From Ignavibacteriota bacterium (GTDB lineage: Bacteria > Bacteroidota > Ignavibacteria > Ignavibacteriales > Melioribacteraceae): a DNA stretch of 64,000 nucleotides. Under the pieces are notes generated by a model. That model was not told the DNA's origin. It worked only from the letters and a program-made list of their open reading frames with translations, and did not search any database. Made by a program: the position numbers and the translations under genes. How positions within the stretch are numbered: the first letter of the stretch is position 1; the number at the start of each line of letters is the position of its first letter. Positions 53,234 through 62,601 of the stretch are shown in pieces. Where the stretch lies: the NCBI GenBank assembly GCA_002698995.1, contig PAAX01000026.1:62001-126000 (forward strand), written 5' to 3'.

Positions 53234-54325
53234 CTACTTAATTTTTCTTTCAGCCTCTTGAGCTTCACTTAAAGAACTAAAAAAACCAACTCTTACTCGG
53301 TTATAATTTGCCTTTTTGGAGGGAATATAAACTTCATGGATAAATGCATTAAATCCTTTATTGATCAGTTTTTGTACCTCATTTTTTGCTACAGAAGAAG
53401 TCTTCCATGAAGATATTTGCACTAAAAATAAATTTCCGTCAGTAAATATTGTATTAGTAACATTTTGTTCATTATCAATATTATATGTTTTTTCTTCCAA
53501 GGTTTGTTTGGGAGTTAGATCTGAAATACTTTCTTGCTGATTTTCACTTACTGGTACTTCAATCGGTTTTTCATCAATTACAGGTTCTGTATACGATTCA
53601 GGCTGTACTTCAGTAACTGAAGAAATTTGTTCCTTATTAATATTAACAGAATCATCTTTTGAATCTTCATCGGTTTCAAATTTTATTTCTGTTTTATCTT
53701 CAATCGAATTATCATATATTGAAGCGATGTCAGGAGGACTTGTATAAACAACCTTTCCGCTTTTGTTTATTCTATAAAAATCATTTCCCTTTTCTTGTTC
53801 TGAATCATTTACCAAAGTTTTCGAGCTATCCGGGTTACTAGTCTTTTCTGTCTGAGTGGTTGGTTTCTGCATAGAAGAAAAATCAACTTGTGAAGGACTG
53901 GATGTAATTTTTCCGTTATTAAGATATTCTTGAGCTTTCTCTAAAACAATTTCCATTCCGGATACATCATCTACATCAGATTGAAAATTACCGATTCCAA
54001 ATCTGCTGTTTGAAGATTCGCTTACCATCGCTCCTTTATCATCATAATATATTGAACCAATTACCTGAAATTTTCTTGTAACCGGATTTATTAAAAACTG
54101 TGATTTAACACTTCTCGCTTTTGGTTGAAAAGGACTTAATTCTATTGGTTCACGATAGTAAATATTGGTCCAAGCAGAAATCTGATTATTCATCATTTTC
54201 AAAGTTGAAGTATCTAAGTAAACTATTCTATCATCTATATCCTGAATAATTACCCATTTTTTGTCAATTGTCTGCGACTGAAGAATTACTGTTAAAAGAA
54301 CTATAAAGACTAATTTTATTTTCAT
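53234..54325 (-). CDS. exported protein with adhesin-E-like and SPOR domains
   Basis: 363 residues. A signal peptide (to ~17) is followed by a domain of the Adhesin_E-like type (about 20-130: KKWVIIQDIDDRIVYLDTSTLKMM, then SVKSQFLINPVTRKFQVIGSIYY). A long, Ser/Thr/Glu-rich disordered linker (about 135-285) leads to a C-terminal SPOR domain (about 290-363: LFLVQISSWKTSSVAKNEVQKLINKGFNAFIHEV, ending RVRVGFFSSLSEAQEAERKI). SPOR domains bind denuded septal peptidoglycan, so the protein probably works at division sites. msrB follows on the same strand. Confidence 0.85.
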   Translation of the reverse strand: MKIKLVFIVLLTVILQSQTIDKKWVIIQDIDDRIVYLDTSTLKMMNNQISAWTNIYYREPIELSPFQPKARSVKSQFLINPVTRKFQVIGSIYYDDKGAMVSESSNSRFGIGNFQSDVDDVSGMEIVLEKAQEYLNNGKITSSPSQVDFSSMQKPTTQTEKTSNPDSSKTLVNDSEQEKGNDFYRINKSGKVVYTSPPDIASIYDNSIEDKTEIKFETDEDSKDDSVNINKEQISSVTEVQPESYTEPVIDEKPIEVPVSENQQESISDLTPKQTLEEKTYNIDNEQNVTNTIFTDGNLFLVQISSWKTSSVAKNEVQKLINKGFNAFIHEVYIPSKKANYNRVRVGFFSSLSEAQEAERKIK

Positions 54326-54602
54326 AAGAATTTTATTTTCTGATTTTTATTTTGAAGTTTTAGTTAATAATAAATTCTACTGATTTAGAAACATTATCTA
54401 TTCTAATTTATTAAAATAAAAACTAAGGTTAAAGGAATGATAAAAATCCTTTTTCAGAATTGTAATTTTATCAATGTGTTTAATAAGGATTGCTGCACTA
54501 TTTCAGTATGGATTATTATTAAATCCGTTCTATGAGTTTAAAATTAGTTCATTATTCGTATTTATTATCTATTATGATTTTAGAAATAATAAAACCGCTA
54601 TT
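54326..54602. other. intergenic interval, nothing identified
   Basis: About 280 AT-rich bases between the divergent SPOR-protein and MprF-like genes. No tRNA, hairpin terminator or supported small gene. The promoters of both genes presumably lie here. Confidence 0.5.
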
Positions 54603-54607
54603 AGGAG
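54603..54607 (+). promoter_or_regulatory. ribosome binding site supporting a TTG start
   Basis: AGGAG six bases before the TTG at 54614. No in-frame ATG lies nearby; the ATG at 54574 is out of frame. Confidence 0.65.
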
Positions 54608-54613
54608 TTTTAC

Positions 54614-55495
54614 TTGATTGATTTATTACCTTTAAGCTGGATTTATAATAGTGAGTCAAATCATACTCAAAAGATACAAATAAAAGATAATCTCTTTTGG
54701 ATAACCTTTGCTGAGATTAATAACATCAAAGAATTTTTACATGAATTCTCAAACAGTTCCTATTCTTTTTTAATTAGAGGATGCGATCAAGAACAGTTTA
54801 ATGACTTTAAAGACATTCTGCCTTATAAATTTTTCACCGGAAGCGAAGCACTTCTTAAAACTTCGTATCATCATTTTGAGAAAAAATCATTGAAAGAATT
54901 AATCAAACGAGGAAAGAAGAAATTAGATTTCATAGAAATTGATTTTGATAATGATTTCGGAATAAAATTAAAAACTTTTTTAAGCAAAACAAGAAATGGA
55001 AATAAACCTCAGCTTAAAAATTTGTTTAGAACCGAACCGGATTCTTCCCAGAGAATTTTTACAGCGATTGATAAAAATAGTAATTGGCAAGGACTTATAA
55101 CTTTAACTAAAAATTCAGTGTGTAAATATCATTGTGAACTTTTGCTTAAAAATAAAAATGCCCCGCAAGGAACAATGGAATTTCTGCTCAAATCTATTTT
55201 TGATAAGTTATCACAAGAAGGAATAAGAGAATTAAGTTTAGGGGAAGTTCCTTTTTTCAACATTAATTCAGTAAATCTACATTCTCTTGAAAAGATTTTT
55301 CTTTTTGGGGGCAGAACAATAAACTTCGCATATAACTCCAAAGGATTGTATAATTTCAAAAATAAGTTTAATCCTTTTTGGAATGATTTATATATGATAT
55401 CCAATAAAAGAATTCGATTAAATGATCTCTATCATTTAATGAGATTAACTAATTTAGATTCGCTTATAAAATGGCAGTTATTAAATATTTACTAA
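54614..55495 (+). CDS. stand-alone MprF-synthase-like (DUF2156) protein
   Basis: 293 residues starting with TTG behind AGGAG. It resembles the soluble lysyl/alanyl-phosphatidylglycerol synthase domain (DUF2156, tandem GNAT fold): residues ~165-285 show LLLKNKNAPQGTMEFLLKSIFD, LSLGEVPFFN and FAYNSKGLYNFKNKFNPFW...LYMISNKR. The N-terminal flippase helices of full MprF are absent, so it may use aminoacyl-tRNA to modify a lipid or another acceptor in the cytoplasm, or have another acyltransferase role. It overlaps the end of fmt by four bases, tail to tail. Confidence 0.75.
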   Translation: MIDLLPLSWIYNSESNHTQKIQIKDNLFWITFAEINNIKEFLHEFSNSSYSFLIRGCDQEQFNDFKDILPYKFFTGSEALLKTSYHHFEKKSLKELIKRGKKKLDFIEIDFDNDFGIKLKTFLSKTRNGNKPQLKNLFRTEPDSSQRIFTAIDKNSNWQGLITLTKNSVCKYHCELLLKNKNAPQGTMEFLLKSIFDKLSQEGIRELSLGEVPFFNINSVNLHSLEKIFLFGGRTINFAYNSKGLYNFKNKFNPFWNDLYMISNKRIRLNDLYHLMRLTNLDSLIKWQLLNIY

Positions 55496-56391
55496 AAAGA
55501 ATAACCTCTTAAAAATTCTTCGGTAGTCATTCTTTTTCTACCTTCCGGCTGAATTTCAAGAATTTTAATTGATGTATCAGAACATCCTATAAATATTTCT
55601 TTATTTGTCTGTTTAATTTCACCCGGATTTAGTTTCACATCTAAAGATATTTCAGTTTTATATACTTTGTAAAGTTTTTCATTATGGATAAAATATGCTC
55701 CGGGAAAAGGAGATAATCCTCTTACTAAATTGTGAACCTTAACAGCTTCAATATTCCAATTAATCTTGCAAATTTCTTTTGTTATTTTGGGAGCCGGTGT
55801 TGCAAGTGATTCATCCTGTTGAAAAGTATTAACCTCGCCGGAACTTATTAGATCAACTGTTTTGAGAACTAAATCGGCGCCGATTAAACTCATTCTATCA
55901 TGAAGAGTTCCTAAATTATCGGCATCATTAATTTTCAATTTTTCCTGCAGAATCATATTTCCGGTATCTACTTTTTCTTGAAGGAAAAAAGTAGTTAGTC
56001 CCGTCTCTTTATCACCATTAATTAATGCCCATTGTATTGGAGCCGCTCCCCTATATTTGGGCAAAAGAGAACCGTGTAAATTAAATGAACCTAATTTCGG
56101 AATAGTAAAAACTGATTTTGGTAATATTCTGAAAGCGACTATAATAAATAAATCTGCGTTATAATTTTTAAGTTGCTCTTCAAATGTAATATCTTTCAGA
56201 CTATCAGGTTGAAGAACGGGAATATTATTATCTATAGCATAATTTTTTACTGCAGTAAAACTAACTTTTCTTCCCCGCCCTCTTTCTTTATCGGGCGCAG
56301 TTACAACTGCTGCAATTTGATAATTGGATTTAACAAGTTTGTCTAATGCCGGAACTGCAAAATCGGGTGTACCAAAAAATATTATTTTCAT
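55492..56391 (-). CDS. fmt: methionyl-tRNA formyltransferase
   Basis: A 299-residue enzyme that formylates initiator Met-tRNA with 10-formyl-tetrahydrofolate. It shows IIFFGTPDFAVPAL, ERGRGRKVSFTAVKNYA, and the formyl-transfer site LHGSLLPKYRGAAPIQWALINGDKETG, then the C-terminal OB-like domain (SPFPGAYF). Length is normal. It follows def by one base, and both belong to a minus-strand unit headed by an M1 peptidase gene. Its last four bases overlap the convergent DUF2156 gene. Confidence 0.97.
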   Translation of the reverse strand: MKIIFFGTPDFAVPALDKLVKSNYQIAAVVTAPDKERGRGRKVSFTAVKNYAIDNNIPVLQPDSLKDITFEEQLKNYNADLFIIVAFRILPKSVFTIPKLGSFNLHGSLLPKYRGAAPIQWALINGDKETGLTTFFLQEKVDTGNMILQEKLKINDADNLGTLHDRMSLIGADLVLKTVDLISSGEVNTFQQDESLATPAPKITKEICKINWNIEAVKVHNLVRGLSPFPGAYFIHNEKLYKVYKTEISLDVKLNPGEIKQTNKEIFIGCSDTSIKILEIQPEGRKRMTTEEFLRGYSF

Positions 56392-56392
56392 T

Positions 56393-56938
56393 TTATTTAT
56401 CAGTAATGGGATATGAAATATTCAAATCTCGGTTTAAAATTTTCTTCAAATGGCTCTGCAATTTTTTCTTTTCTTTATCATCAACTCTATCCGGAATCAT
56501 TTTTCCAATTAAATGATCGTACTCATGCTGAATTACTCTGGCAAAAAAATCATCAGATTCAAAAATCTGTTCTTGTTCATTTGCATCAAGATATTTAATC
56601 CTTATGTATTCCGGTCTTTCAACATCTGCAGTTAATAATGGGAGACTAAGACAACCTTCTTCATAAAAAACTTGTTCATCAGATAATTCAACAAACTCCG
56701 GATTAATCATAACAAGCGGTTTAGTATCCTTAAAATCTTCCACCATTCTTAAATCAACAATAAATAATGATTTATCACTTCCAACTTGATTAGCAGCCAA
56801 ACCAACACCATTAGCATTTTCCATGGTTTCAAACATATCTCTAATTAAAGTAATCAGTTTATCATCAACTTTGTCAACCTTTTTGGTTGTTTCCCTTAAG
56901 ATTTTATCACCCCAAACAGTGATTGGTAATATTGACAT
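56393..56938 (-). CDS. def: peptide deformylase
   Basis: A 181-residue metalloenzyme that removes the N-formyl group from nascent proteins. The three motifs are complete: GVGLAANQVG (motif 1), EEGCLSLP (motif 2, Cys96) and QHEYDHLIG (motif 3, His138, Glu139, His142). It is placed between a membrane-protein gene (no gap) and fmt (one-base gap), the usual def-fmt pairing. Confidence 0.97.
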   Translation of the reverse strand: MSILPITVWGDKILRETTKKVDKVDDKLITLIRDMFETMENANGVGLAANQVGSDKSLFIVDLRMVEDFKDTKPLVMINPEFVELSDEQVFYEEGCLSLPLLTADVERPEYIRIKYLDANEQEQIFESDDFFARVIQHEYDHLIGKMIPDRVDDKEKKKLQSHLKKILNRDLNISYPITDK

Positions 56939-57850
56939 TTATACTCCGATATTTTCTTCTTTTACATTTGGAGAAATTTCTTCTGCGCTTAAATCTTTGT
57001 AAACATTCACTTCAGAGGCAAAGAAAAGCATCCTAATTAATAGTCTAAAAATAATAAGGGTTTGCTGAAGAATAAAGGAAAGAATTAGAAAATAAAATGG
57101 TGCTTTGGGTATAGTTCCACTAACAATATTATAAATAACAGCACCAATTGCCCCAATTGAACCAACAATCAAAAATACTATTAGTACTTTAGAAAAATTG
57201 TTTTTTATAAAGATTATTGTCTGGCCGATTTTCTTAAAAGCTTGAGTATTATCATCTACGGCTAAGGTAACTTTAGAGTAATCGGAAATTATTATTATTA
57301 TAAGGATTAAGAAGAGTAGAATAAAATATCGGATTGATCTTAAAACAAAATCCCACATAACATTTTCCGTTCCTTCAAATCCCCAAGTAATTAAATCTCC
57401 CAAAAGGTCATTAAAAAAAATCGCTATCGTAAAAAACAAAAGTGAAACAAGAAGAACTTTAGTAAATCTGAACCAATATTTAACACCGCCATAAAAGAAA
57501 TCAACAGTATGATTTTTTTTTGGAGAATTAAAAATTGTAATTAATCCGCCGCTGAAAAAGGTTTGAATTAGTAAATAAATACCAACTACAATGTAAAACA
57601 TATAAGGAAGTTCACCGATTGTAACTTGATTCATATTAAGGAATTGAATAAACCAAATATGATCGAAAATGAGTGATACCTTTTCTCCCAGCATTGAATC
57701 ATTTAATTGTTTGCTTAAGAGATAGTAAATCGGCATACTTAAAACAAGTGAAGAAATAAAATTTAATCCCCACAGCAGAATAACAAATTTAAAATTGTAA
57801 AAAACTTGTCTGAATGATTCAGTTAATATGAGTTTTACATCTTTCATCAT
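56939..57850 (-). CDS. polytopic membrane protein of unknown function
   Basis: 303 residues from the ATG at 57850, which overlaps the stop of the M1 peptidase gene (ATGA); a longer frame starting farther up would not look like a membrane protein N-terminus. It has about six helices. The motif KNNFSKVLIVFLIVGSIGAIGAV lies near the C-terminus, and the last 30 residues are polar. I recognise no family. Its tight fit between the M1 peptidase and def suggests co-translation. No catalytic residues are evident. Confidence 0.78.
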   Translation of the reverse strand: MMKDVKLILTESFRQVFYNFKFVILLWGLNFISSLVLSMPIYYLLSKQLNDSMLGEKVSLIFDHIWFIQFLNMNQVTIGELPYMFYIVVGIYLLIQTFFSGGLITIFNSPKKNHTVDFFYGGVKYWFRFTKVLLVSLLFFTIAIFFNDLLGDLITWGFEGTENVMWDFVLRSIRYFILLFLILIIIIISDYSKVTLAVDDNTQAFKKIGQTIIFIKNNFSKVLIVFLIVGSIGAIGAVIYNIVSGTIPKAPFYFLILSFILQQTLIIFRLLIRMLFFASEVNVYKDLSAEEISPNVKEENIGV

Positions 57851-59826
57851 CCTATACTTCCCAAAACCATAAGTGCATTTTGAATCCAGAAAAACCAACG
57901 AATAGATAATGAAAGAGCGGGCCAAATATTAGATGAAACCTTTAAAGAGTTATTTGCATAATTATAATCAAATACATTTTTCCTAAAAGGATCAATTTCT
58001 ACTCCATATAATTGACTTTCTGTTTTTACATCAAGATATTTTGTTCTAGAACTATCCTCCCACTTAAACCATAAAGAATCATTTTCTGTTACGACTAAAA
58101 TATCATTATAAAATATTCCTTCTTCGTTTCTAACTAATTCAATTTTATAATTCAATGAATCGGTTTCTATAATTGACTTAACCGAGTAATCAAATCTCAC
58201 ATCATTATTATAAACACCATCAAAAAACCAATCCAATTTTTCGCTGCTATTCGACTTGATTAAATCAATTAAATCTCTTCCCTTTGGATGTTTGAACTTA
58301 TACCTATTATAAAATTCACTTATTATTTGTAGAAATTCTCTTTCACCGATAATTCTTTCAAGACTTATAAACATTAATTCCGGTTTAGAATAATTAGTAT
58401 TTCTGTATACTATTTTGGAATCGTGGATAAATGAAGAATCACTAATTTTTCCTTGAATTGGATTTGAATAGTAATTTATATATTGTCGATAAGCCGGTGC
58501 TTGTTTATACTTATCAATTGAATAGATCAATGGAATTTCATTATAGTTAAGAAGTTGAATACCAAAAACCGGGAAATAGCTTGCTAGTCTGAAGTTTATC
58601 AAAAGATCGGGATAATATTCTTCCATTATTTTGGTAGCAAAATAAGAAGCCAATCCTTCATCAATCCATCCTTCGTAAGTTTCATTATTGGCAATTATAC
58701 CATGAAAATATTGATGAGCAAATTCATGTGCTACAAGTTTTTCTGGATAACCGACTTCAACCGGAGAAAATAAATCGGCACTAACGGTAAATAAAGTTGG
58801 ATACTCCATTCCCCCGCTTTTTGAAGTTCTCGGAACATCAACTAAAGTCACCTTTTCATAAGGATATTCACCTACATACTTTTCAAAATACTCTAAACAA
58901 TTTTTAACTGCGTTTGAATATCTGCTTAAATACTCTTCTCTTTCAGGCTGAATGAATAATTCTATTCTTATTTCTTTATTGCTTGACTTATAATAATCAG
59001 TTTCAGTTAAAATTGAATCAACTGCGAACCATGCGAAATCATGAATCCCTTTTTGAGTAAAGGTAAATGTATTAGTATCTTCACTTTTGCTTGATGATTC
59101 AAAGACTCCGGATGATCCAACAACAAAATTTTTAGGTACTGTTAACTCTGCATAATAATTTCCGAAATCAGCATAATAATTAGTATATGAATAATAAGGA
59201 TTATTTAACCATTCCTCATTTTCAAAAACTGCTATCTTAGGAAACCACTGAGAAATGAAAAAGAAATTTCTACCTTCCGCATAACCAAATCTCTTTAACG
59301 AAAGCGGCACCTTCGTTTGGAATTCAAAATAAATTTCTATCGAATCATTTGGCATTATTTCAAAATCCAAATCAACACGAATAATAGTGCTGTCTTTAGA
59401 ATTTCTGGATTTACTTATATCATACTCAAATTGATATTCTGTATGATTTATTTTTAGGGTTGAAATTTCAAGTGATGAGAGATGTTCATCTTTAAACTTA
59501 TATCCTTTTGAAAATTCACTGCCTATTTTGTACCCGTTTGGATAAAGATGAAAAAACAATTTGTCAGTTTTGAAATCAGTTCTGTTGAACCATTTAATTT
59601 TTTGAGATGCCTTTATAATCTTCTCATTAATATCTAGTTCAGCATTTATTCTATATGAAGATACTTCTTCGTACGAATTAATAGATTCCTTATTAATTCC
59701 ATCCACATATTGAACAGAATCTTTTTGTTTTGTAATATCTCCTTGAAGTTCAATTAACTCTTCATTTTGAGATAAAACCAACAAAGCAAAAACCAAAAAC
59801 AATACAGATGAAATTATTTTATCCAT
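57847..59826 (-). CDS. M1-family zinc metallopeptidase, exported
   Basis: 659 residues with a signal peptide (to about 20). The gluzincin core is complete: GGMEYP exopeptidase motif (338-343), HEFAH zinc motif (367-371) and the third ligand Glu390 in WIDEGLASYF. N-terminal beta domain (about 55-260) and a C-terminal helical part complete the aminopeptidase N fold; the C-terminal region is short and followed by one hydrophobic segment (LSLSIRWFFWIQNALMVLGSIG) that may anchor it. It should trim peptides in the periplasm or at the surface. Its stop overlaps the start of the next gene by four bases. Confidence 0.92.
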   Translation of the reverse strand: MDKIISSVLFLVFALLVLSQNEELIELQGDITKQKDSVQYVDGINKESINSYEEVSSYRINAELDINEKIIKASQKIKWFNRTDFKTDKLFFHLYPNGYKIGSEFSKGYKFKDEHLSSLEISTLKINHTEYQFEYDISKSRNSKDSTIIRVDLDFEIMPNDSIEIYFEFQTKVPLSLKRFGYAEGRNFFFISQWFPKIAVFENEEWLNNPYYSYTNYYADFGNYYAELTVPKNFVVGSSGVFESSSKSEDTNTFTFTQKGIHDFAWFAVDSILTETDYYKSSNKEIRIELFIQPEREEYLSRYSNAVKNCLEYFEKYVGEYPYEKVTLVDVPRTSKSGGMEYPTLFTVSADLFSPVEVGYPEKLVAHEFAHQYFHGIIANNETYEGWIDEGLASYFATKIMEEYYPDLLINFRLASYFPVFGIQLLNYNEIPLIYSIDKYKQAPAYRQYINYYSNPIQGKISDSSFIHDSKIVYRNTNYSKPELMFISLERIIGEREFLQIISEFYNRYKFKHPKGRDLIDLIKSNSSEKLDWFFDGVYNNDVRFDYSVKSIIETDSLNYKIELVRNEEGIFYNDILVVTENDSLWFKWEDSSRTKYLDVKTESQLYGVEIDPFRKNVFDYNYANNSLKVSSNIWPALSLSIRWFFWIQNALMVLGSIG

Positions 59827-59884
59827 AACATAAATTAATAAATTAATACTTTTTTATCTATTGAATGAAAAACTATAAAACAAA

Positions 59885-59908
59885 AAGCCTCCCGGGAAAA
59901 GGAGGCTT
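59885..59908 (-). terminator. terminator of the dnaK-hsp20 operon
   Basis: AAGCCTCC/GGAGGCTT stem (8 bp) with an 8-base loop and TTTTTG on the minus strand, 27 bases after the hsp20 stop. Confidence 0.88.
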
Positions 59909-59935
59909 AATTGAGTAGGCTATTGAAATCAATTA

Positions 59936-60337
59936 CTATTGAATTTCAATACTTTTGGGTTTAATTCCACTCTGTTTTGGGAGTAAAACTAATAACTGAC
60001 CATTAGTTAGTTGTGCATCTATTTTGTCCAGATCAATTCCTTTTGAAAGTTTTAATTTTCTATAATAGTTTCCTATTTCAGATTCTTTCAACACATAATT
60101 TTTATTAATCAAATTATCATAATCGATTCTACCCATAATTACCAAATTTCCATCCTCAAGTTTTATTTTGAGATTTTCCCTTTCAACACCGGGCATTTTT
60201 GCAATTACAGTAAAATTATCATCAGATTCAAAAATGTCAATCGTCGGAGTTATCCATGTTTCATGCTCTAAAGCATAATCCCAACTATTAACTTTTTCAT
60301 CGTCAGCACTTTTTAGATCAGTCATAAATTTCCCCAT
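59936..60337 (-). CDS. small heat shock protein, Hsp20/alpha-crystallin
   Basis: 133 residues with the alpha-crystallin domain: SWDYALEHETWITPTIDIFESDDNFTVIAKMPGVERENLKIKLEDG, then GNYYRKLKLSKGID and a C-terminal KSIEIQ that supplies the I-x-I anchor. It binds unfolding proteins to hold them for refolding. The start codon overlaps the dnaK stop by one base (TAATG), so it is translationally coupled. An internal Met at residue 5 is an alternative start. grpE and dnaJ are not here. Confidence 0.92.
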   Translation of the reverse strand: MGKFMTDLKSADDEKVNSWDYALEHETWITPTIDIFESDDNFTVIAKMPGVERENLKIKLEDGNLVIMGRIDYDNLINKNYVLKESEIGNYYRKLKLSKGIDLDKIDAQLTNGQLLVLLPKQSGIKPKSIEIQ

Positions 60338-62268
60338 TATTTATCTTTATCATCATCAACTACTTCGTAACTTGCATCTTCAACATTTTTGTCATCTCCT
60401 TTAGAAGAACCTTCCTGCTTTGGTTCTTGCTGTGCACTTTGAGGTTCGTTTGTAGTTCCTTGAGCACCGGGTTGACTATAAATGTTCTGCGCTACGTCAT
60501 TCCATGCTTTAGTTAAACTATCAGTTGCTGATTTAATTTTATCAGTATCGTTTGTTGATAAAGCATCTTCAACTTTTTTCATCTCACCTTCAATTCTACT
60601 CTTTGCATCTGCCGGAACTTTATCTTTAAGTTCTTCAAGCTGTTTTTTGGTTTGGAAAACTAAATTTTCAGCTTGATTTCTTGCATCAACTGCTTCTTTA
60701 CGTTTTTTATCTTCTGCTGCATGAGATTTAGCATCATTTTTCATCTTTTCAATTTCTTGTTCACTCAATCCGCTTGAAGAAGTAATTCTGATATTCTGTT
60801 CTTTATTAGTCGCTTTATCTTTTGCTGATACATTCATAATACCATTAGCATCAATATCAAAAGTTACTTCAATTTGAGGAACTCCTCTTGGTGCTGGTGG
60901 AATTCCGTCTAAGTGAAATTTACCTAATGTTCTGTTATCAGCAGCCATTGGTCTTTCACCCTGTAGAACATGAATTTCAACAGAAGGCTGATTATCGGCA
61001 GCAGTTGAAAATACTTCACTCTTTTTGGTTGGAATAGTTGTATTGGCAGAAATTAATGTTGTCATTACACCGCCTAATGTTTCTATTCCTAATGATAAAG
61101 GAGTAACATCAAGAAGAAGTACATCTTTAACATCACCAGCTAAAACACCGCCTTGAATTGCAGCACCGATTGCTACAACTTCATCAGGATTAACACCTTT
61201 ATGAGGTTCTTTTCCAAAAATTTGTTTTACTTTTTCTTGAACTTTTGGAACTCTTGTAGAGCCGCCGACTAAAATAACTTCATCAATTTGTGAAGGACTT
61301 ACACCGGCTTCTTTAATTGCTGTTTCACAAGGTCTAACTGTTCTTTCAATTAAATCATCAATTAACTGCTCAAATTTTGAACGCGAAACGGTAATATTCA
61401 AATGTTTAGGTCCATCTTGAGTTGCAGTAATGAATGGTAGATTTACATCAGTAGATGAAGAAGATGATAATTCTATCTTAGCTTTTTCTGCAGCTTCCTT
61501 CAATCTTTGCAGAGCCATAGGATCTTTTCTTAAATCGATACTTTCCTGCTTTTTAAATTCATCAGCCAAATAATCAATTAATCTTTGATCAAAATCATCA
61601 CCACCAAGATGACCATCACCATTTGAAGATTTTACTTCAAACACTCCATCACCTAATTGCAGAATAGAAATATCAAAAGTACCACCACCTAAGTCATAAA
61701 CCGCAACAATCTGTTCTTTAGATTTTTTATCCAATCCATAAGCCAAAGCGGCTGCAGTCGGTTCATTAATAATTCTTTTAACTGTTAATCCCGCAATTTC
61801 ACCTGCATCTTTTGTTGCTTGTCTTTGTGCATCATTAAAATAAGCCGGGACAGTAATAACCGCTTCTGTTACTTCTTGACCAAGATAATCTTCTGCTGTT
61901 TTTTTCATTTTTTGAAGAATCATTGCACTAACTTCTGGTGGAGAGTATAATCTATCTTCTATTTTAACTCTTGCAGAATTGTTGTCACCTCTTGTAACTT
62001 CGTAAGGAACTTCATTAATTTCTGTACTAACTTCATCAATTAAACGTCCCATAAATCTTTTTACAGAGAAAACTGTATTTTTAGGATTAGTTACAGCTTG
62101 TCTTTTTGCCGGCTGACCAACTAATCTTTCTCCGCTTTTTGTAAAACCAACTACGGATGGAGTTGTTCTTCCACCTTCTGAATTGGGAATTACAACAGGT
62201 TCATTTCCTTCCATCACAGCTACACAAGAATTGGTAGTACCTAAGTCAATTCCAATTATTTTACCCAT
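60337..62268 (-). CDS. dnaK: chaperone DnaK (Hsp70)
   Basis: A 643-residue Hsp70. Phosphate-1 motif [13 protein letters not shown], phosphate-2 [14 protein letters not shown] and adenosine motif [16 protein letters not shown] are all intact. The substrate-binding domain (about 385-505) and lid follow, with an acidic Gln/Gly-rich tail ending EVVDDDKDK. It forms an operon with hsp20, an arrangement different from the usual grpE-dnaK-dnaJ. The intergenic region with birA contains TGTCA-type repeats but no CIRCE element. Confidence 0.98.
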   Translation of the reverse strand: MGKIIGIDLGTTNSCVAVMEGNEPVVIPNSEGGRTTPSVVGFTKSGERLVGQPAKRQAVTNPKNTVFSVKRFMGRLIDEVSTEINEVPYEVTRGDNNSARVKIEDRLYSPPEVSAMILQKMKKTAEDYLGQEVTEAVITVPAYFNDAQRQATKDAGEIAGLTVKRIINEPTAAALAYGLDKKSKEQIVAVYDLGGGTFDISILQLGDGVFEVKSSNGDGHLGGDDFDQRLIDYLADEFKKQESIDLRKDPMALQRLKEAAEKAKIELSSSSSTDVNLPFITATQDGPKHLNITVSRSKFEQLIDDLIERTVRPCETAIKEAGVSPSQIDEVILVGGSTRVPKVQEKVKQIFGKEPHKGVNPDEVVAIGAAIQGGVLAGDVKDVLLLDVTPLSLGIETLGGVMTTLISANTTIPTKKSEVFSTAADNQPSVEIHVLQGERPMAADNRTLGKFHLDGIPPAPRGVPQIEVTFDIDANGIMNVSAKDKATNKEQNIRITSSSGLSEQEIEKMKNDAKSHAAEDKKRKEAVDARNQAENLVFQTKKQLEELKDKVPADAKSRIEGEMKKVEDALSTNDTDKIKSATDSLTKAWNDVAQNIYSQPGAQGTTNEPQSAQQEPKQEGSSKGDDKNVEDASYEVVDDDKDK

Positions 62269-62601
62269 TTCTTACCTCCTACTAATTTATTTTCTTTATT
62301 AATTCAAAAATTCTTTTACTTTATTTCAACAAATGATTCACTGAAATATTTTAATGCTTTTAACTATATTTGCAATTACAATTTTACTAATTACTTCGAT
62401 TTTTTTGTCAGTATACATAATTACAATGATTATGCCATTAAAAATGATTTACGCTAAGTTGTTTGATTATAATACTTTACACTAATTTTGATATTAAAGA
62501 GTTTTTAGTTGCTGTCATATTTTACGTCATTGTGACTTATATTGAAATTTTTTCATTATCAGTATGACATTTTTACATAATTATATAAAAGGAAGAGCAA
62601 A
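62269..62601. other. divergent dnaK-birA intergenic region
   Basis: About 330 AT-rich bases between dnaK (minus) and birA (plus) with no ORF that I can support. It holds a GTCA-TTG-TGAC dyad at 62526-62536 flanked by TGTCATA (62513-62519) and TATGACA (62563-62569). I see no HrcA-type CIRCE repeat. Confidence 0.55.
62513..62569. promoter_or_regulatory. cluster of TGTCA/TGACA elements near dnaK-birA
   Basis: TGTCATA and its exact inverse TATGACA bracket a third dyad GTCA-TTG-TGAC. The spacing and symmetry suggest an operator of a dimeric regulator. It lies 33-89 bases before the birA start and about 245-300 bases from dnaK. Confidence 0.4.

Noticed and set aside
54437-54535. 32-codon ORF starting inside AAAGGAATG
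   Set aside because: The Shine-Dalgarno-like bases touch the ATG directly, so the spacing is impossible, and the product looks random.
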